Origin: Nocardioidaceae bacterium
GTDB taxonomy: Bacteria > Actinomycetota > Actinomycetes > Propionibacteriales > Nocardioidaceae
Assembly (NCBI GenBank): GCA_013697585.1
Contig: JACCWP010000145.1
Location: 1-38,063, forward strand
Direction: 5' to 3'
DNA length: 38,063 nucleotides
The position numbers and the translations under genes are program-made. The notes below the pieces were generated by a model. That model was not told where the DNA came from and searched no databases. It saw only the letters and a list, made by a program, of their open reading frames with translations. Shown here one piece after another: positions 23,925 through 35,425 of this stretch; positions within the stretch are counted from its first letter, which is position 1; each line of letters opens with the position of its first letter.

Positions 23925-25236
23925 CATCGACCGGTCGCCCGAGTCGGCTGCCAAGCGCACGACCGACGGCGAGCCGCTGGTCGCGGTCCGCGACCTCTCC
24001 GTCCACTTCGCGATCCACGGCAACTTCGTCCAGCGGCTGGCGGGGCGCGAGGCCGGCTCGGTCAAGGCCGTCGACGGGGTGAGCTTCGACCTCCCACGTG
24101 GCGAGGTGCTGGGCGTCGTCGGCGAGTCCGGCAGCGGCAAGTCGACGCTCGGCCGCGCCCTGATGGGCCTGGTCGCGCCAACAGCTGGCAGCATCCGCTA
24201 TCGCGGCCAGGAGGTCGCCGGCGTGAGCGAGCGCGCCTTCCGTCCGCTGCGGCGCAAGATCCAGATGGTCTTCCAGGACCCGCACGCCTCCCTCAACCCG
24301 TCGATGGACCTGGAGACCGCCCTCGCGCACCCGCTGCGCATCCACGGCGCACCGGCCGGCGCCGAGACCCGACAGCAGGTACGCGACGCGCTGGACCGGG
24401 TCGGCCTGAGCCCGGTCGAACGCTTCCTGCACAAGCTGCCGGGCGACCTGTCGGGCGGTCAGAAGCAGCGGGCGGTCATCGCCCGGGCCATCATCCTCGG
24501 CCCCGAGCTGCTCGTGGCCGACGAGCCGGTCTCGATGCTGGACATGAGCGTCCGGGCCAAGATCCTCGAGCTGATGCTCGAGCTCAAGCACGAGCTCGAC
24601 CTCACCTACGTCTACATCACCCACGACCTGGCCACCGCGAAGTTCTTCTGCAACCGGATCGCGATCATGTACCTCGGCCGGATCGTCGAGATCGGACCCA
24701 CAGCCGAGATCTTCGCCGAGCCCAGGCACCCGTACACCAAGGCGTTGCTGGCCGCAATCCCCGAACCGGACCCGCGCCGCTCGGTGCCCCGCGACCTGCC
24801 TCGTGGTGAGATACCGGACGCCGCCAGCCCGCCCCGCGGCTGCCACTTCCACCCCCGGTGCCCGCGCGCCTTCGAGCCGTGCGGCTGGCAGCCGCGGGAC
24901 CTGCGCGACCTGCTGGAGGCGCACTGGGCCAGCGTCGGCGTCGACGCCTACGAGCGCGAGCGCGCTGTCGTGGGCGACGTCGACAGCCTGAACGACATGC
25001 GGGAGACCGCCGTCCTGCGGCCGGGCCGGGGCGGGTCCGTCACGAACGTGCGCCAGCTGTTGGAACGGCTGCGTTCCGACACCCCTGACGAGCCGCTGTG
25101 GCGTGGGGTGCGCGACATCGACGATGACGGCCATCAGGTGCTAGTGCACTTCCGGGACCACCGCGACCCGGTGCTGGTGCGGTCCGGACAGGCCCACGTG
25201 GCCTGCCATCTGTTCGACCAGGAAACCCCAGGCTGA
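23908..25236 (+). CDS. Peptide ABC importer ATPase 2 (DppF/OppF-like) with C-terminal extension
   Basis: A 442-residue ATPase: Walker A GESGSGKST, Q-loop MVFQDPHASLNPSM, signature DLSGGQKQRAVIA, Walker B LLVADEPVSMLD, H-loop YITHDL, and the cysteine-bearing GCHFHPRCPRAFEPCG. It is longer than usual OppF (~320-350). After the cysteine domain come about 110 further residues, including VRQLLERLRSDTPDEPLWRG and QAHVACHLFDQ, with no motif I know. TTG 23908 is preferred because AGGAG sits eight bases upstream; the longer frame overlaps ATPase 1 more deeply. Last gene of the operon. Confidence 0.93.
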   Translation: MPTKPDIDRSPESAAKRTTDGEPLVAVRDLSVHFAIHGNFVQRLAGREAGSVKAVDGVSFDLPRGEVLGVVGESGSGKSTLGRALMGLVAPTAGSIRYRGQEVAGVSERAFRPLRRKIQMVFQDPHASLNPSMDLETALAHPLRIHGAPAGAETRQQVRDALDRVGLSPVERFLHKLPGDLSGGQKQRAVIARAIILGPELLVADEPVSMLDMSVRAKILELMLELKHELDLTYVYITHDLATAKFFCNRIAIMYLGRIVEIGPTAEIFAEPRHPYTKALLAAIPEPDPRRSVPRDLPRGEIPDAASPPRGCHFHPRCPRAFEPCGWQPRDLRDLLEAHWASVGVDAYERERAVVGDVDSLNDMRETAVLRPGRGGSVTNVRQLLERLRSDTPDEPLWRGVRDIDDDGHQVLVHFRDHRDPVLVRSGQAHVACHLFDQETPG

Positions 25237-25278
25237 CGCGTCAGCCGCCGACCGAGGGCAGGCCTCCGGCCGGACCGA

Positions 25279-25482
25279 TCACGGCCAACAGCGTCGAGCC
25301 CTCCGCGCACGCGGCGGGTGCCTTGACGAAGACGCGGGCTGGTCCGGCAGCAGGTCGACGTCGACCGATGGCGGCTCGCCAGCCGGCCGCAGTGAGCCAA
25401 CCACCATGAACAGCAGGGGAGCGGCGAATACCAGCGCAACAAGAGCCGGCACGATGTGCCGACTGGCCAGGGAGCGTGCCAT
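25279..25482 (-). pseudogene. Truncated sugar ABC permease (MalG-like) N-terminus
   Basis: ATG 25480-25482 opens a 67-codon frame reading ARSLASRHIVPALVALVF then AAPLLFMVVGSLRPAGEPP. This is the first transmembrane helix and following loop of MalG-type carbohydrate permeases (family pattern FMVxGSLRPxGEPP). Sense is lost after VDLLPDQP, and the rest of the permease is missing. It lies between the peptide importer and the divergent protease gene. It is a relic of an ABC operon rather than a working gene. Confidence 0.6.
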
Positions 25483-25519
25483 GGCTGGGGAGTGAAGGTG
25501 ACCCCGCTAGCGTGGAGGC

Positions 25520-27585
<2,066 letters not shown>

Positions 27586-27635
27586 CGAACCAGACACGAC
27601 CGCCGCGGGACCGTCGACGGGCCCCCGGGCCGGGG

Positions 27636-27641
27636 TAGGGT
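27636..27641 (+). promoter_or_regulatory. Probable -10 box (TAGGGT) of arc
   Basis: TAGGGT lies 23 bases before the arc start codon, with GGAGG at 27651-27655 in between. This is therefore a leadered promoter with a ribosome site, unlike most genes in this window. GTCGAC at 27613 is a weak -35 candidate. Confidence 0.55.
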
Positions 27642-27664
27642 CGTTGCCCTGGAGGTGGTCGGTC

Positions 27665-29413
27665 GTGAGCGACGCCGATGAGACTCGCTTGCCCGCCGAG
27701 CTGGCGAGCGAAGTCGCCTACCTGCGCGCCGAGGTCGACCACCTGCGCCGCCGCGCGGCGGGCGCGCCGGGCGACGTGCGAGCGATCGAGTCGCGGCTGA
27801 CCGAGACCCAGGCGCGGCTGTCGGCGGTCAGTGCTCAAAACGACCGGCTCGTCTCGACGCTGCGCGACGCGCGTGACCAGATCACCGCCCTGAAGGAGGA
27901 GGTCGACCGCCTGGCGCAGCCGCCCGCGGGCTACGGGACGTACCTCGAGACCCACGAGGACGGCACCGTCGACGTGTTCACCGGCGGGCGCAAGATGCGG
28001 GTCTCGGTGAGCCCGTCGGTCGAGACCGAGGAGTTGTCGCGCGGGCAGGAGGTCATGCTCAACGAGGCGCTCAACGTGGTGGCCGCCTGCCGCTACGAGA
28101 GCGTCGGCGAGATCGTCATGCTCAAGGAGGTGCTGGCCGACACCGAGCGGGTGCTCGTGATCGGCCACGCCGACGAGGAGCGGGTCGTGCGTATCGCGGC
28201 ATCGCTGTCCGACGTCAAGCTGCGCGCCGGTGACTCGTTGCTGCTGGACGCACGGGCCGGCTACGTCTACGAGAAGGTGCCGAAGTCGGAGGTCGAGGAG
28301 CTGGTCCTCGAGGAGGTCCCCGATATCGACTACGCCAGCATCGGTGGCCTCGGCGGCCAGATCGAGCAGATCCGCGACGCCATCGAGCTGCCGTACCTGC
28401 ACCCCGACCTGTTCACCGAGCACCAGCTCAAACCGCCCAAGGGCATCCTCCTGTATGGTCCGCCCGGCTGCGGCAAGACGCTGATCGCCAAGGCGGTGGC
28501 GAGCTCGCTGGCCAAGCAGGTCGCCACCAAGACAGGCCGTGAGGGCCACGAGGGCAAGAGCTTCTTCCTCAACATCAAGGGCCCCGAGCTGCTCAACAAG
28601 TACGTCGGTGAGACCGAGCGCCACATCCGGCTGGTGTTTCAGCGGGCGCGCGAGAAGGCCAGCGAAGGGACGCCGGTCATCGTGTTCTTCGACGAAATGG
28701 ACTCGCTGTTCCGTACCCGCGGCTCCGGAGTCTCGTCCGACGTCGAGAACACGATCGTGCCGCAGCTGCTCAGCGAGATCGACGGCGTCGAGGGGCTCGA
28801 GAACGTCATCGTGATCGGTGCTTCCAACCGGGAGGACATGATCGACCCGGCCATCTTGCGACCCGGCCGGCTGGACGTGAAGATCAAGATCGAGCGGCCC
28901 GACGTGGAGTCGGCCCGCGACATCTTCAGCAAGTACCTTGTTGCAGACCTGCCGCTGCACGCCGACGACCTCGCCGAGTTCGGCTCCGACCGGCAGGCGT
29001 GCGTGTCGGGCATGATCCAGCGCACGGTCGAGCGGATGTACACCGAGTCGGAGGCCAACCGCTTCCTCGAGGTGACCTACGCCAATGGTGACAAGGAGGT
29101 CCTCTACTTCAAGGACTTCAACTCCGGCGCCATGATCCAGAACATCGTCGACCGGGCCAAGAAGATGGCCATCAAGCAGGTCATCGAGACTGGCCAGAAG
29201 GGCCTGCAGGTGACGCACCTGTTGCAGGCCTGCGTCGACGAGTTCAAGGAGAACGAGGATCTTCCCAACACCACCAACCCCGACGACTGGGCTCGAATCT
29301 CCGGCAAGAAGGGCGAGCGGATCGTGTTCATCCGAACGCTGATCTCGGGCAAGGAAGGCAGCGAGCCCGGACGGTCGATCGACACCGTCGCCAACACCGG
29401 CCAGTACCTGTAG
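27665..29413 (+). CDS. arc: Proteasome-associated AAA+ ATPase ARC/Mpa
   Basis: A 582-residue unfoldase that recognises pupylated proteins and threads them into the 20S proteasome. The N-terminal coiled coil (about residues 12-85, [17 protein letters not shown] onward) binds Pup. Tandem OB domains follow (about 90-205). The AAA module has Walker A GPPGCGKT at 265-272, Walker B with Asp343-Glu344 (VFFDEMDS) and the sensor region IGASNRED. The C-terminus ends TGQYL, the conserved tail that docks into the alpha ring. GTG 27665 has GGAGG at nine bases. It heads the proteasome block; the adjacent small ORF begins two bases after its stop. Confidence 0.98.
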   Translation: MSDADETRLPAELASEVAYLRAEVDHLRRRAAGAPGDVRAIESRLTETQARLSAVSAQNDRLVSTLRDARDQITALKEEVDRLAQPPAGYGTYLETHEDGTVDVFTGGRKMRVSVSPSVETEELSRGQEVMLNEALNVVAACRYESVGEIVMLKEVLADTERVLVIGHADEERVVRIAASLSDVKLRAGDSLLLDARAGYVYEKVPKSEVEELVLEEVPDIDYASIGGLGGQIEQIRDAIELPYLHPDLFTEHQLKPPKGILLYGPPGCGKTLIAKAVASSLAKQVATKTGREGHEGKSFFLNIKGPELLNKYVGETERHIRLVFQRAREKASEGTPVIVFFDEMDSLFRTRGSGVSSDVENTIVPQLLSEIDGVEGLENVIVIGASNREDMIDPAILRPGRLDVKIKIERPDVESARDIFSKYLVADLPLHADDLAEFGSDRQACVSGMIQRTVERMYTESEANRFLEVTYANGDKEVLYFKDFNSGAMIQNIVDRAKKMAIKQVIETGQKGLQVTHLLQACVDEFKENEDLPNTTNPDDWARISGKKGERIVFIRTLISGKEGSEPGRSIDTVANTGQYL

Positions 29414-29415
29414 CG

Positions 29416-29580
29416 ATGTCAGGGGAGTGGCGACGCGAGCTGGCCCCTGACCTGCGAGCGTCTTCCCACTCGCCATCGTCTCGCTCGGCACTGGCATCGT
29501 GGTCACAGCGATCGCCGGGGGGGTCGCCGGGCTGCCGGGACTTGTGGTCGCTTGGGTGGGGATCGTCGGGGTGAACGCCG
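29416..29580 (+). pseudogene. Possible frameshifted small membrane protein after arc
   Basis: ATG 29416, two bases after the arc stop, opens MSGEWRRELAPDLRA. After a -1 frame break near 29460 the other frame continues sensibly as VFPLAIVSLGTGIVVTAIAG then GVAGLPGLVVAWVGIVGVNAGYEFF, which is one or two transmembrane helices. Neither part makes sense alone: the first runs on into Ser/Arg noise, and the second has no start codon before its helix. In-frame continuation leads into the acetyltransferase, so the membrane segment is now its N-terminus on paper. A sequencing error or a true decayed gene are both possible. No homology search was possible. Confidence 0.4.
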
Positions 29581-30113
29581 GCTACGAGTTCTTCGCAGCG
29601 ACCGCCGCCCCGCCGGGAGTGATGCCGCGAGCGCCCGACCTGCGCGTGGTTGGCTACGACGACACCGACGTGCTGCGGCTGCTGGCGCAGGTGCAGCAGG
29701 AGTATGTGCGCCGGTACGGCGGCGAGGACACGACACCACTGCGCACCTCGATGTTCGTGCCAGGGGAGGGTGTGTTCCTGGTCGCGTACGCCGCCGGGCG
29801 GCCGGTCGCGATGGGTGGGTGGCGCCGACACGACGAAGCCCGTGACGGCCGCGTGCCCGGGCGCCGGGTGGCCGAGATCAAGCGGATGTTCGTCGTGCCC
29901 GAGGCGCGAGGTCGGGGTCACGCCCGGTTTCTGCTGGCCGAGCTGGAGCGAACGGCGCTCGAGGACGGCTGTGACCAGATGGTGCTCGAGACCGGGCAGG
30001 CGCAGCCGGAGGCGATCGCGCTCTACCGGTCCGCCGGCTACACCGACATCGAGCCGTTCGGACACTACGCCGACGACGAGCACAGCGTGCACCTGGGCAA
30101 ACGGCTCGGCTGA
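29499..30113 (+). CDS. GNAT family N-acetyltransferase
   Basis: The acetyltransferase fold is clear from residue ~45 on: LRVVGYDDTDVLRLLAQVQQ, the beta4 strand RVAEIKRMFVVPEARGRGHA (motif A with the RGRGHA acetyl-CoA loop), LLAELERTALEDG, then MVLETGQAQPEAIALYRSAGY (motif B). The substrate is unknown. The first in-frame start is GTG 29499, which would prefix a hydrophobic segment. ATG 29622 (MPRAPDLRVVGYDD) gives a normal soluble GNAT of 163 residues and may be the real start; neither has a good ribosome site. It lies between arc and dop, an unusual guest in the pupylation cluster. Confidence 0.85.
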   Translation: MVTAIAGGVAGLPGLVVAWVGIVGVNAGYEFFAATAAPPGVMPRAPDLRVVGYDDTDVLRLLAQVQQEYVRRYGGEDTTPLRTSMFVPGEGVFLVAYAAGRPVAMGGWRRHDEARDGRVPGRRVAEIKRMFVVPEARGRGHARFLLAELERTALEDGCDQMVLETGQAQPEAIALYRSAGYTDIEPFGHYADDEHSVHLGKRLG

Positions 30114-30266
30114 CTTCGAGCTCCCAGACCTCGCGGCCGGGTTGGGAACGACACTGCTCGCCGGCACAACCGGCTCCGAGGCGTACCCACCGCTGACGGG
30201 GTTCATCGGGGGCCACAGCACCGCGCGGGAACCTGGCATTGCACCGCTCGCCGTAGGCTGCCCGGC

Positions 30267-31778
30267 ATGAGTGTGCGCCGCGTCATGGGCACCGAGGTGG
30301 AGTACGGCATCTCCGTCCAGGGGCAGCCGACGGCCAACCCGATGCTCGCCTCGACCCAGGTGGTCAACGCCTGGGCCAACGCCGGCGCGCGCGCACGGCG
30401 CGCTCGCTGGGACTTCGAGGAGGAGAATCCGCTCCGTGACGCCCGCGGCTTCGAGCTCGCCCGCGACCTGGCCGACAGCACCCAGCTGACCGACGAGGAC
30501 CTCGGCCTCGCGAACGTCATCCTCACCAACGGCGCCCGGTTGTACGTCGATCACGCCCACCCGGAGTACTCGACCCCCGAGTGCACCGGCCCGCGTGACG
30601 TCGTCGTCTGGGACAAGGCCGGTGAGGCGGTCATGCTGCGCGCGGCGACGTTGGCGTCGCGGCTGCCGAACAACCCGCCGATGCTGCTCTACAAGAACAA
30701 CGTGGACAACAAGGGCGCGTCCTACGGTGCGCACGAGAACTACCTGATGGACCGGGCCACGGCGTTCGGGGACATCGTTGCCCACCTGGTGCCGTTCTTT
30801 GTGACCCGGCAGGCAGTCTGCGGCGCGGGACGCGTCGGGCGCAGGCAGGACGGCAGCGAGGCGGGATTCCAGATCAGCCAGCGAGCCGACTACTTCGAGG
30901 TGGAGGTTGGGCTCGAGACGACCCTCAAGCGGCCGCTGGTCAACACCCGCGACGAGCCACACGCCGACCCGCAGAAGTACCGCCGGCTGCACGTGATCAT
31001 CGGCGACGCCAACCTGGCCGAGATCTCCACCTTCCTCAAGCTGGGAACGACATCGTTGGTGTTGAAGATGATCGAGGACCGGGTCCTGCCCGGTGATCTC
31101 GCGCTCGAGCGACCGGTCCGCGAGTTGCGCGACGTCTCGTACGACGCGTCGCTGACCCACCTGCTGCGGCTCAAGGACGGCCGGCGGATGACGGCGGTCC
31201 AGGTCCAGTGGGAATATCTCGAGCACGCCAAGAAGCACGTCGATCGCACGCTGGGCAGCGACGTCGACGACGAGACCAGCGAGGTTCTCGAGCGCTGGGA
31301 ATCGGTGCTTGGACGGCTGGAGGCCGACCCGATGCAGTGCAAGGACGAGCTCGACTGGGTCGCCAAGCTGGCGCTGCTGGAGTCGTACCGCGACCGAGAC
31401 CGCCTCGACTGGGACCACCCCAAGCTGGCGTTGGTCGACCTGCAGTATGCCGACGTGCGACCCGACAAGGGGCTCTATCACCGGCTGGTGCGGCTCGGCC
31501 GCATGCAACGGCTGGTCGACGACGCGGCCGTCACAGCAGCGGTTAGCGACCCGCCGGAAGACACCCGGGCCTACTTTCGGGGTCGCTGCCTGGCGAAGTA
31601 TCCCGAGCAGGTGGCCGCCGCCTCGTGGGACTCGGTGATCTTCGACCTGCCCGGCCGCGACTCGTTGCAGCGGGTGCCGACGATGGAGCCGCAACGCGGC
31701 ACCCGGGAGCACGTCGGGGCGCTGCTCGACCGCTGCGACACAGCCGAGCAGCTGTTCGCCGCGCTCACCAGCCGTTGA
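30267..31778 (+). CDS. dop: Deamidase/depupylase of Pup (Dop)
   Basis: A 503-residue carboxylate-amine-ligase-fold enzyme that converts the C-terminal Gln of Pup to Glu and removes Pup from conjugates. The nucleotide/metal site begins with VMGTEVEYGIS (Glu10, Glu12). The long insertion at about residues 35-80 before the strand NVILTNGARLYVDHAHPEYST is the Dop-loop, absent from PafA here. Further conserved pieces are [40 protein letters not shown] and RRLHVIIGDANL. ATG 30267 is seven bases after TAGGCT (30254-30259), so likely leaderless. Confidence 0.98.
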   Translation: MSVRRVMGTEVEYGISVQGQPTANPMLASTQVVNAWANAGARARRARWDFEEENPLRDARGFELARDLADSTQLTDEDLGLANVILTNGARLYVDHAHPEYSTPECTGPRDVVVWDKAGEAVMLRAATLASRLPNNPPMLLYKNNVDNKGASYGAHENYLMDRATAFGDIVAHLVPFFVTRQAVCGAGRVGRRQDGSEAGFQISQRADYFEVEVGLETTLKRPLVNTRDEPHADPQKYRRLHVIIGDANLAEISTFLKLGTTSLVLKMIEDRVLPGDLALERPVRELRDVSYDASLTHLLRLKDGRRMTAVQVQWEYLEHAKKHVDRTLGSDVDDETSEVLERWESVLGRLEADPMQCKDELDWVAKLALLESYRDRDRLDWDHPKLALVDLQYADVRPDKGLYHRLVRLGRMQRLVDDAAVTAAVSDPPEDTRAYFRGRCLAKYPEQVAAASWDSVIFDLPGRDSLQRVPTMEPQRGTREHVGALLDRCDTAEQLFAALTSR

Positions 31779-31870
31779 AGCTGCTGCCGCCAGGCACCCC
31801 GCACCGACCGACTACCGGTCACGTCGTACGTGCCCCAGCGCGGGCCACGCCGCGCGTCTCCGCCGGAGGC

Positions 31871-31876
31871 TAGGGT
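31871..31876 (+). promoter_or_regulatory. Probable -10 box (TAGGGT) of pup-prcB-prcA
   Basis: TAGGGT lies 29 bases before the pup ATG. The leader contains GAAGGTGG as a ribosome-site candidate. Together with the overlap of pup and prcB it suggests one transcript for pup, prcB and prcA. Confidence 0.5.
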
Positions 31877-31905
31877 CGGCACCGACAGCGAAGGTGGGTG
31901 ACGCG

Positions 31906-32127
31906 ATGGCACGCGAAGGCGGTCAGCAGCACCGCACGGGCAAGCGCACGGACGAGACCGACGAGACCCCCGAGGTCGCGACCGGCGCCGCCGACTCGAC
32001 GGACGTCGCGGAGCGCAAGGAGCGGCTCGACGAGGACGTCGACGCCATCCTCGACGAGATCGACGACGTTCTCGAGGAGAACGCCGAGGACTTCGTCCGC
32101 AGCTTCGTCCAGAAGGGCGGGCAGTGA
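31906..32127 (+). CDS. pup: Prokaryotic ubiquitin-like protein Pup
   Basis: A 73-residue disordered tag. The C-terminal half is nearly invariant: [20 protein letters not shown] then VQKGGQ. It ends in Gln, so it needs deamidation by Dop before PafA can couple it to lysines. The segment before ([18 protein letters not shown]) is the helix that binds the ARC coiled coil. The N-terminal ~35 residues are polar and variable, slightly longer than the 64-residue mycobacterial protein. ATG 31906 is chosen; GTG 31894 would add four residues. Its TGA overlaps the prcB start. Confidence 0.98.
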   Translation: MAREGGQQHRTGKRTDETDETPEVATGAADSTDVAERKERLDEDVDAILDEIDDVLEENAEDFVRSFVQKGGQ

Positions 32128-32939
32128 TGCTGCCGGACGCGTTCCGCGCTTCGGGTTCGTCCTCGTTCGTCGACTTCCTGGCCTCGCACGCGCCCGACCA
32201 GCTGCCGGGCACGCCTATCGCCGACGGCTCGCTCAGCGGGGTTGCCCACGGCACGACCATCGTCGCCGCGACCTTCGCCGGCGGGGTCGTGATGGCCGGT
32301 GACCGGCGCGCCACCATGGGCAACGTGATCGCACAGCGCGACATCCAGAAGGTGTTCCCCACCGACGAGTACTCCTGCGTCGGCATCGCGGGCACGGCCG
32401 GTATCGCGGTTGAGATGACCAGGCTGTTTCAGGTCGAGCTGGAGCACTACGAGAAGATCGAGGGGGCGGTGCTCTCGACCGACGGCAAGGCCAACCGGTT
32501 GGCGGCGCTCCTGCGTGGCAACCTGGGCATGGCTATGCAGGGTCTCGCGGTCCTGCCGCTGTTCGCCGCGTACGACCTCGACCTCGGTGCCGGCCGGATC
32601 GTGGCGTTCGACGTGACCGGAAACCGCAACGAGGAGCGCACGTTCCACTCCGTCGGTTCCGGGTCCACGTTCGCCCGCGGCGCGCTCAAGAAGCTTTACC
32701 GCGAGGGCATGAGCGAGACCGACGCGGTCACCGCCGTGCTGCAGGGGCTGTACGACGCAGCCGACGACGACACCGCCACCGGCGGCCCCGACCTCGCCCG
32801 GCGGATCTTCCCGATGGTGGGCGTCATCACCGCCGCCGGCTACCGGCAGTACTCCGACGACGAGACTGCCGCCATCGCCGACCAGGTCATCGCCGGCCGC
32901 ATGACTAGCCCGGACGGGCCGTCGGCCCCCCTGGCCTGA
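32127..32939 (+). CDS. prcB: 20S proteasome beta subunit PrcB
   Basis: A 270-residue Ntn-hydrolase precursor. A 42-residue propeptide, containing [18 protein letters not shown], ends at HG before [11 protein letters not shown], so Thr43 becomes the catalytic N-terminal Thr1 after autocleavage. Asp17- and Lys33-equivalent active-site residues appear in [13 protein letters not shown] and [22 protein letters not shown] is typical of the domain. ATG 32127 overlaps the pup stop by one base; GTG 32124 is a possible alternative. It forms the inner rings of the core particle with PrcA, which follows after 10 bases. Confidence 0.97.
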   Translation: MLPDAFRASGSSSFVDFLASHAPDQLPGTPIADGSLSGVAHGTTIVAATFAGGVVMAGDRRATMGNVIAQRDIQKVFPTDEYSCVGIAGTAGIAVEMTRLFQVELEHYEKIEGAVLSTDGKANRLAALLRGNLGMAMQGLAVLPLFAAYDLDLGAGRIVAFDVTGNRNEERTFHSVGSGSTFARGALKKLYREGMSETDAVTAVLQGLYDAADDDTATGGPDLARRIFPMVGVITAAGYRQYSDDETAAIADQVIAGRMTSPDGPSAPLA

Positions 32940-32949
32940 GAGGACCGCA

Positions 32950-33648
32950 GTGACCACGCCGTTCTACGTCTCGCCCGAGCAGCTGATGAAGGACCGGGCC
33001 GACTTCGCACGCAAGGGCATCGGGCGCGGGCGCAGCGTCGTCGTGGTCCAGTACGCCGACGGCATCTGCTTCGTCGCCGAGAACCAGAGCCGGGCACTGC
33101 ACAAGATCTCCGAGATCTACGACCGTGTCGCCTTCGCCGCCGTCGGTCGCTACAACGAGTTCGAGAACCTCCGCATCGCCGGGGTGCGGCTGGCCGACCT
33201 GCGCGGCTACTCCTACGACCGGCGAGACGTGACCGGGCGTGGGCTGGCCAACGCCTACGCCCAGACCCTCGGCGCGATCTTCTCCTCCGGCGCAGAGAAG
33301 CCGTACGAGGTCGAGATCTTCGTCGCCGAGGTGGCCGCGCTGCCGCCCGACGACCAGGTCTATCGGCTCACGTACGACGGCTCAGTGGCCGACGAGCACG
33401 GCTACGCAGTGATGGGGGGCGCGACCGAGCAGGTCATCGCGCACCTGAAGGAGCACTACAGCGAGGGTCTGTCGCTCACCGGCGCCGTCCGGTTGGCCGT
33501 CGACGCGCTCGGGCACGACAGCGAGGCGCCGCGCACCATCGTTGCCGACCACGTGGAGGCGGCCGTGCTCGACCGCACCCGCGCACAGCTCCGCAAGTTC
33601 CGCCGGCTTGCCGAGCGCGAGGTGACGGCCGCGCTCGCCGACGGCTGA
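32950..33648 (+). CDS. prcA: 20S proteasome alpha subunit PrcA
   Basis: A 232-residue outer-ring subunit. The N-terminal gate segment [22 protein letters not shown] is the bacterial alpha signature and closes the axial pore. The body has [39 protein letters not shown] and [13 protein letters not shown]. It lacks a catalytic Thr, as expected. The alpha ring receives the C-terminal tail of ARC. The GTG start at 32950 has AGAGGA a few bases upstream. The next gene of the pathway, pafA, is separated by a 384-base stretch with repeats and a regulator remnant. Confidence 0.97.
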   Translation: MTTPFYVSPEQLMKDRADFARKGIGRGRSVVVVQYADGICFVAENQSRALHKISEIYDRVAFAAVGRYNEFENLRIAGVRLADLRGYSYDRRDVTGRGLANAYAQTLGAIFSSGAEKPYEVEIFVAEVAALPPDDQVYRLTYDGSVADEHGYAVMGGATEQVIAHLKEHYSEGLSLTGAVRLAVDALGHDSEAPRTIVADHVEAAVLDRTRAQLRKFRRLAEREVTAALADG

Positions 33649-33710
33649 GCTGAGGTCACCAACACCCGGATCACTCCACCCCGTCGTGCCTACTCCCGGC
33701 CGAACACGCC

Positions 33711-33750
33711 CGCCGCCGGCAGCACCTCCCCGCCGCCGGCAGCACCTCCC
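33711..33750. repeat. Two exact tandem copies of a 20-bp unit
   Basis: The unit cgccgccggcagcacctccc occupies 33711-33730 and 33731-33750 without a mismatch, and a partial third unit (cggcg) follows. It lies in the prcA-pafA gap directly before palindromic repeat copy C. With only two units and no spacers it is a slippage-type repeat, not CRISPR. Confidence 0.9.
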
Positions 33751-33758
33751 CGGCGTTG

Positions 33759-33826
33759 TGTGCGCTTCCCTAGCGAAACAACGCCCGGGAAGCGCACTTT
33801 TCGCTGGGAAGCCAGCGAAAGGTGCA
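33759..33826. repeat. Palindromic intergenic repeat, copy C
   Basis: There are two consecutive stem-loops. GTGCGCTTCCC (33760-33770) pairs perfectly with GGGAAGCGCAC (33787-33797). Then TTTCGCTGG (33799-33807) pairs with CCAGCGAAA (33812-33820) around the loop gaag. The second stem, its loop and the flanking AGCGCAC are shared with copy B, and its core with copy A. It lies inside the proteasome/pupylation cluster between prcA and pafA. Confidence 0.88.
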
Positions 33827-33842
33827 CCCCCGCAGGGCCGGC

Positions 33843-33947
33843 TCAGGCGAGGCCCTGGCGCTCGGCCCAGAGGGCGGCCTGGGTGCGGTCGACGACACCG
33901 ATCCGCTGGACGGCGAGTCCGGAGGCCAGCGGGCGGGAGGGTGTCAT
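33843..33947 (-). pseudogene. LuxR-type regulator, C-terminal tail remnant
   Basis: A 34-codon minus-strand frame ends in [22 protein letters not shown] and a stop. V[19 protein letters not shown] is the usual end of the LuxR_C HTH domain of two-component response regulators. The receiver domain and most of the HTH are missing. With the adjacent repeats it marks a small insertion or deletion scar between prcA and pafA. Confidence 0.6.
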
Positions 33948-34032
33948 GTCTCCACGATGGGACGCAGCAGGGGTCGCCCGCCATCGTCTGTTGGTCCTAC
34001 GACCAGCGCAGACGCCACATAGGGTGGGCAGC

Positions 34033-35394
34033 GTGGACCGCCGGATCTACGGCATCGAGAACGAGTACGGCGTCACCTGCACCTTCCGGGGCCAGCGGCG
34101 TCTGTCTCCGGACGAGGTCGCCCGCTACCTGTTCCGCCGGGTGGTGTCGTGGGGTCGCAGCTCCAACGTGTTCCTGCGCAACGGTGCTCGGCTCTATCTC
34201 GACGTGGGTTCCCACCCCGAGTACGCGACACCCGAGTGTGACGACGTCACCGAGCTGGTCGCCCACGACAAGGCAGGCGAGCGCATCCTCGAGGGGCTCG
34301 TGGTCGACGCGGAGCGGCGGCTGCGTGACGACGGCATCGTCGGTGACGTCTACCTGTTCAAGAACAACACAGACTCGGCCGGCAACTCCTACGGCTGCCA
34401 CGAGAACTATCTGGTGACCCGGCAGGGCGAGTTCGGCCGGCTGGCCGACGTGCTGATCCCGTTCCTCGTCAGCCGCCAGATCGTGTGCGGCGCGGGCAAG
34501 GTGCTGCAAACGCCGCGCGGCACTGTCTACGCGGTCAGCCAGCGAGCCGAGCACATCTGGGAGGGCGTCTCCAGCGCCACGACCCGGTCCCGTCCGATCA
34601 TCAACACCCGCGACGAACCGCACGCCGACGCGGAACGCTACCGCCGGCTGCACGTGATCGTCGGCGACTCCAACATGAGCGAGACCACCACCCTGCTCAA
34701 GGTCGCCGCCACCGACCTGGTCTTGCGGATGGTCGAAGAGGGCGTGGTGATGCGCGACCTCACCCTCGAGAACCCGATTCGGGCCATCCGCGAGATCTCC
34801 CACGACATGACCGGCCGACGCAGGGTGCGGCTGGTCAACGGGCGAGAGGCCAGTGCCCTGGAGATCCAGGCCGAGTACCTCACCCGGGCGCGCGACTTCG
34901 TCGACCGGCGCGACCTCGCGACGCCGGTGATCAGCCGGGTGCTCGACCTGTGGGAGCGCGGGCTGAAGGCGGTCGAGTCGGGGGATCTGTCGCTGGTCGA
35001 GCGCGAGCTCGACTGGGTGATCAAGTACACGCTGATCGAGCGCTATCGCGAACGGCACGGCCTCAGCTGGGGTGATCCGCGAATCGCCCAGCTCGACCTC
35101 GCCTACCACGACATCCATCGTGGGCGCGGCCTCTTCCACCTGCTGCAGCAGCGCGGGGCGGTCGCCCGCGTCACCTGCGACCTCGCGATCTTCCGGGCCA
35201 AGTCGGTGCCTCCGCAGACCACCCGCGCCCGGCTCCGGGGCGAGTTCATCAAGCGGGCCCAGGAGCGGCGCCGCGACTTCACCGTCGACTGGGTGCACCT
35301 CAAGCTCAACGACCAGGCGCAGCGCACCGTCTTGTGCAAGGACCCGTTCCGGTCCCACGACGAGCGCGTACACCGGCTGATCGAGTCCATGTGA
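34033..35394 (+). CDS. pafA: Pup-protein ligase PafA
   Basis: A 453-residue ligase that phosphorylates the C-terminal Glu of Pup and couples it to substrate lysines. It is homologous to Dop: YGIENEYG (Glu9, Glu11) at the start, [76 protein letters not shown] and a C-terminal domain ending [11 protein letters not shown]-like. It lacks the Dop-loop. GTG 34033 is seven bases after TAGGGT (34020-34025), so leaderless; the longer open frame upstream crosses the repeat region and is not coding. Confidence 0.98.
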   Translation: MDRRIYGIENEYGVTCTFRGQRRLSPDEVARYLFRRVVSWGRSSNVFLRNGARLYLDVGSHPEYATPECDDVTELVAHDKAGERILEGLVVDAERRLRDDGIVGDVYLFKNNTDSAGNSYGCHENYLVTRQGEFGRLADVLIPFLVSRQIVCGAGKVLQTPRGTVYAVSQRAEHIWEGVSSATTRSRPIINTRDEPHADAERYRRLHVIVGDSNMSETTTLLKVAATDLVLRMVEEGVVMRDLTLENPIRAIREISHDMTGRRRVRLVNGREASALEIQAEYLTRARDFVDRRDLATPVISRVLDLWERGLKAVESGDLSLVERELDWVIKYTLIERYRERHGLSWGDPRIAQLDLAYHDIHRGRGLFHLLQQRGAVARVTCDLAIFRAKSVPPQTTRARLRGEFIKRAQERRRDFTVDWVHLKLNDQAQRTVLCKDPFRSHDERVHRLIESM

Positions 35395-35425
35395 TCGGCT
35401 GAGGGGCCGCGGGTAGGCTCGCTCG

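Noticed and set aside
33711-33826. CRISPR array in the prcA-pafA gap
   Set aside because: There are only two adjacent 20-bp units with no spacers, followed by an unrelated palindrome; no cas genes are in the window.
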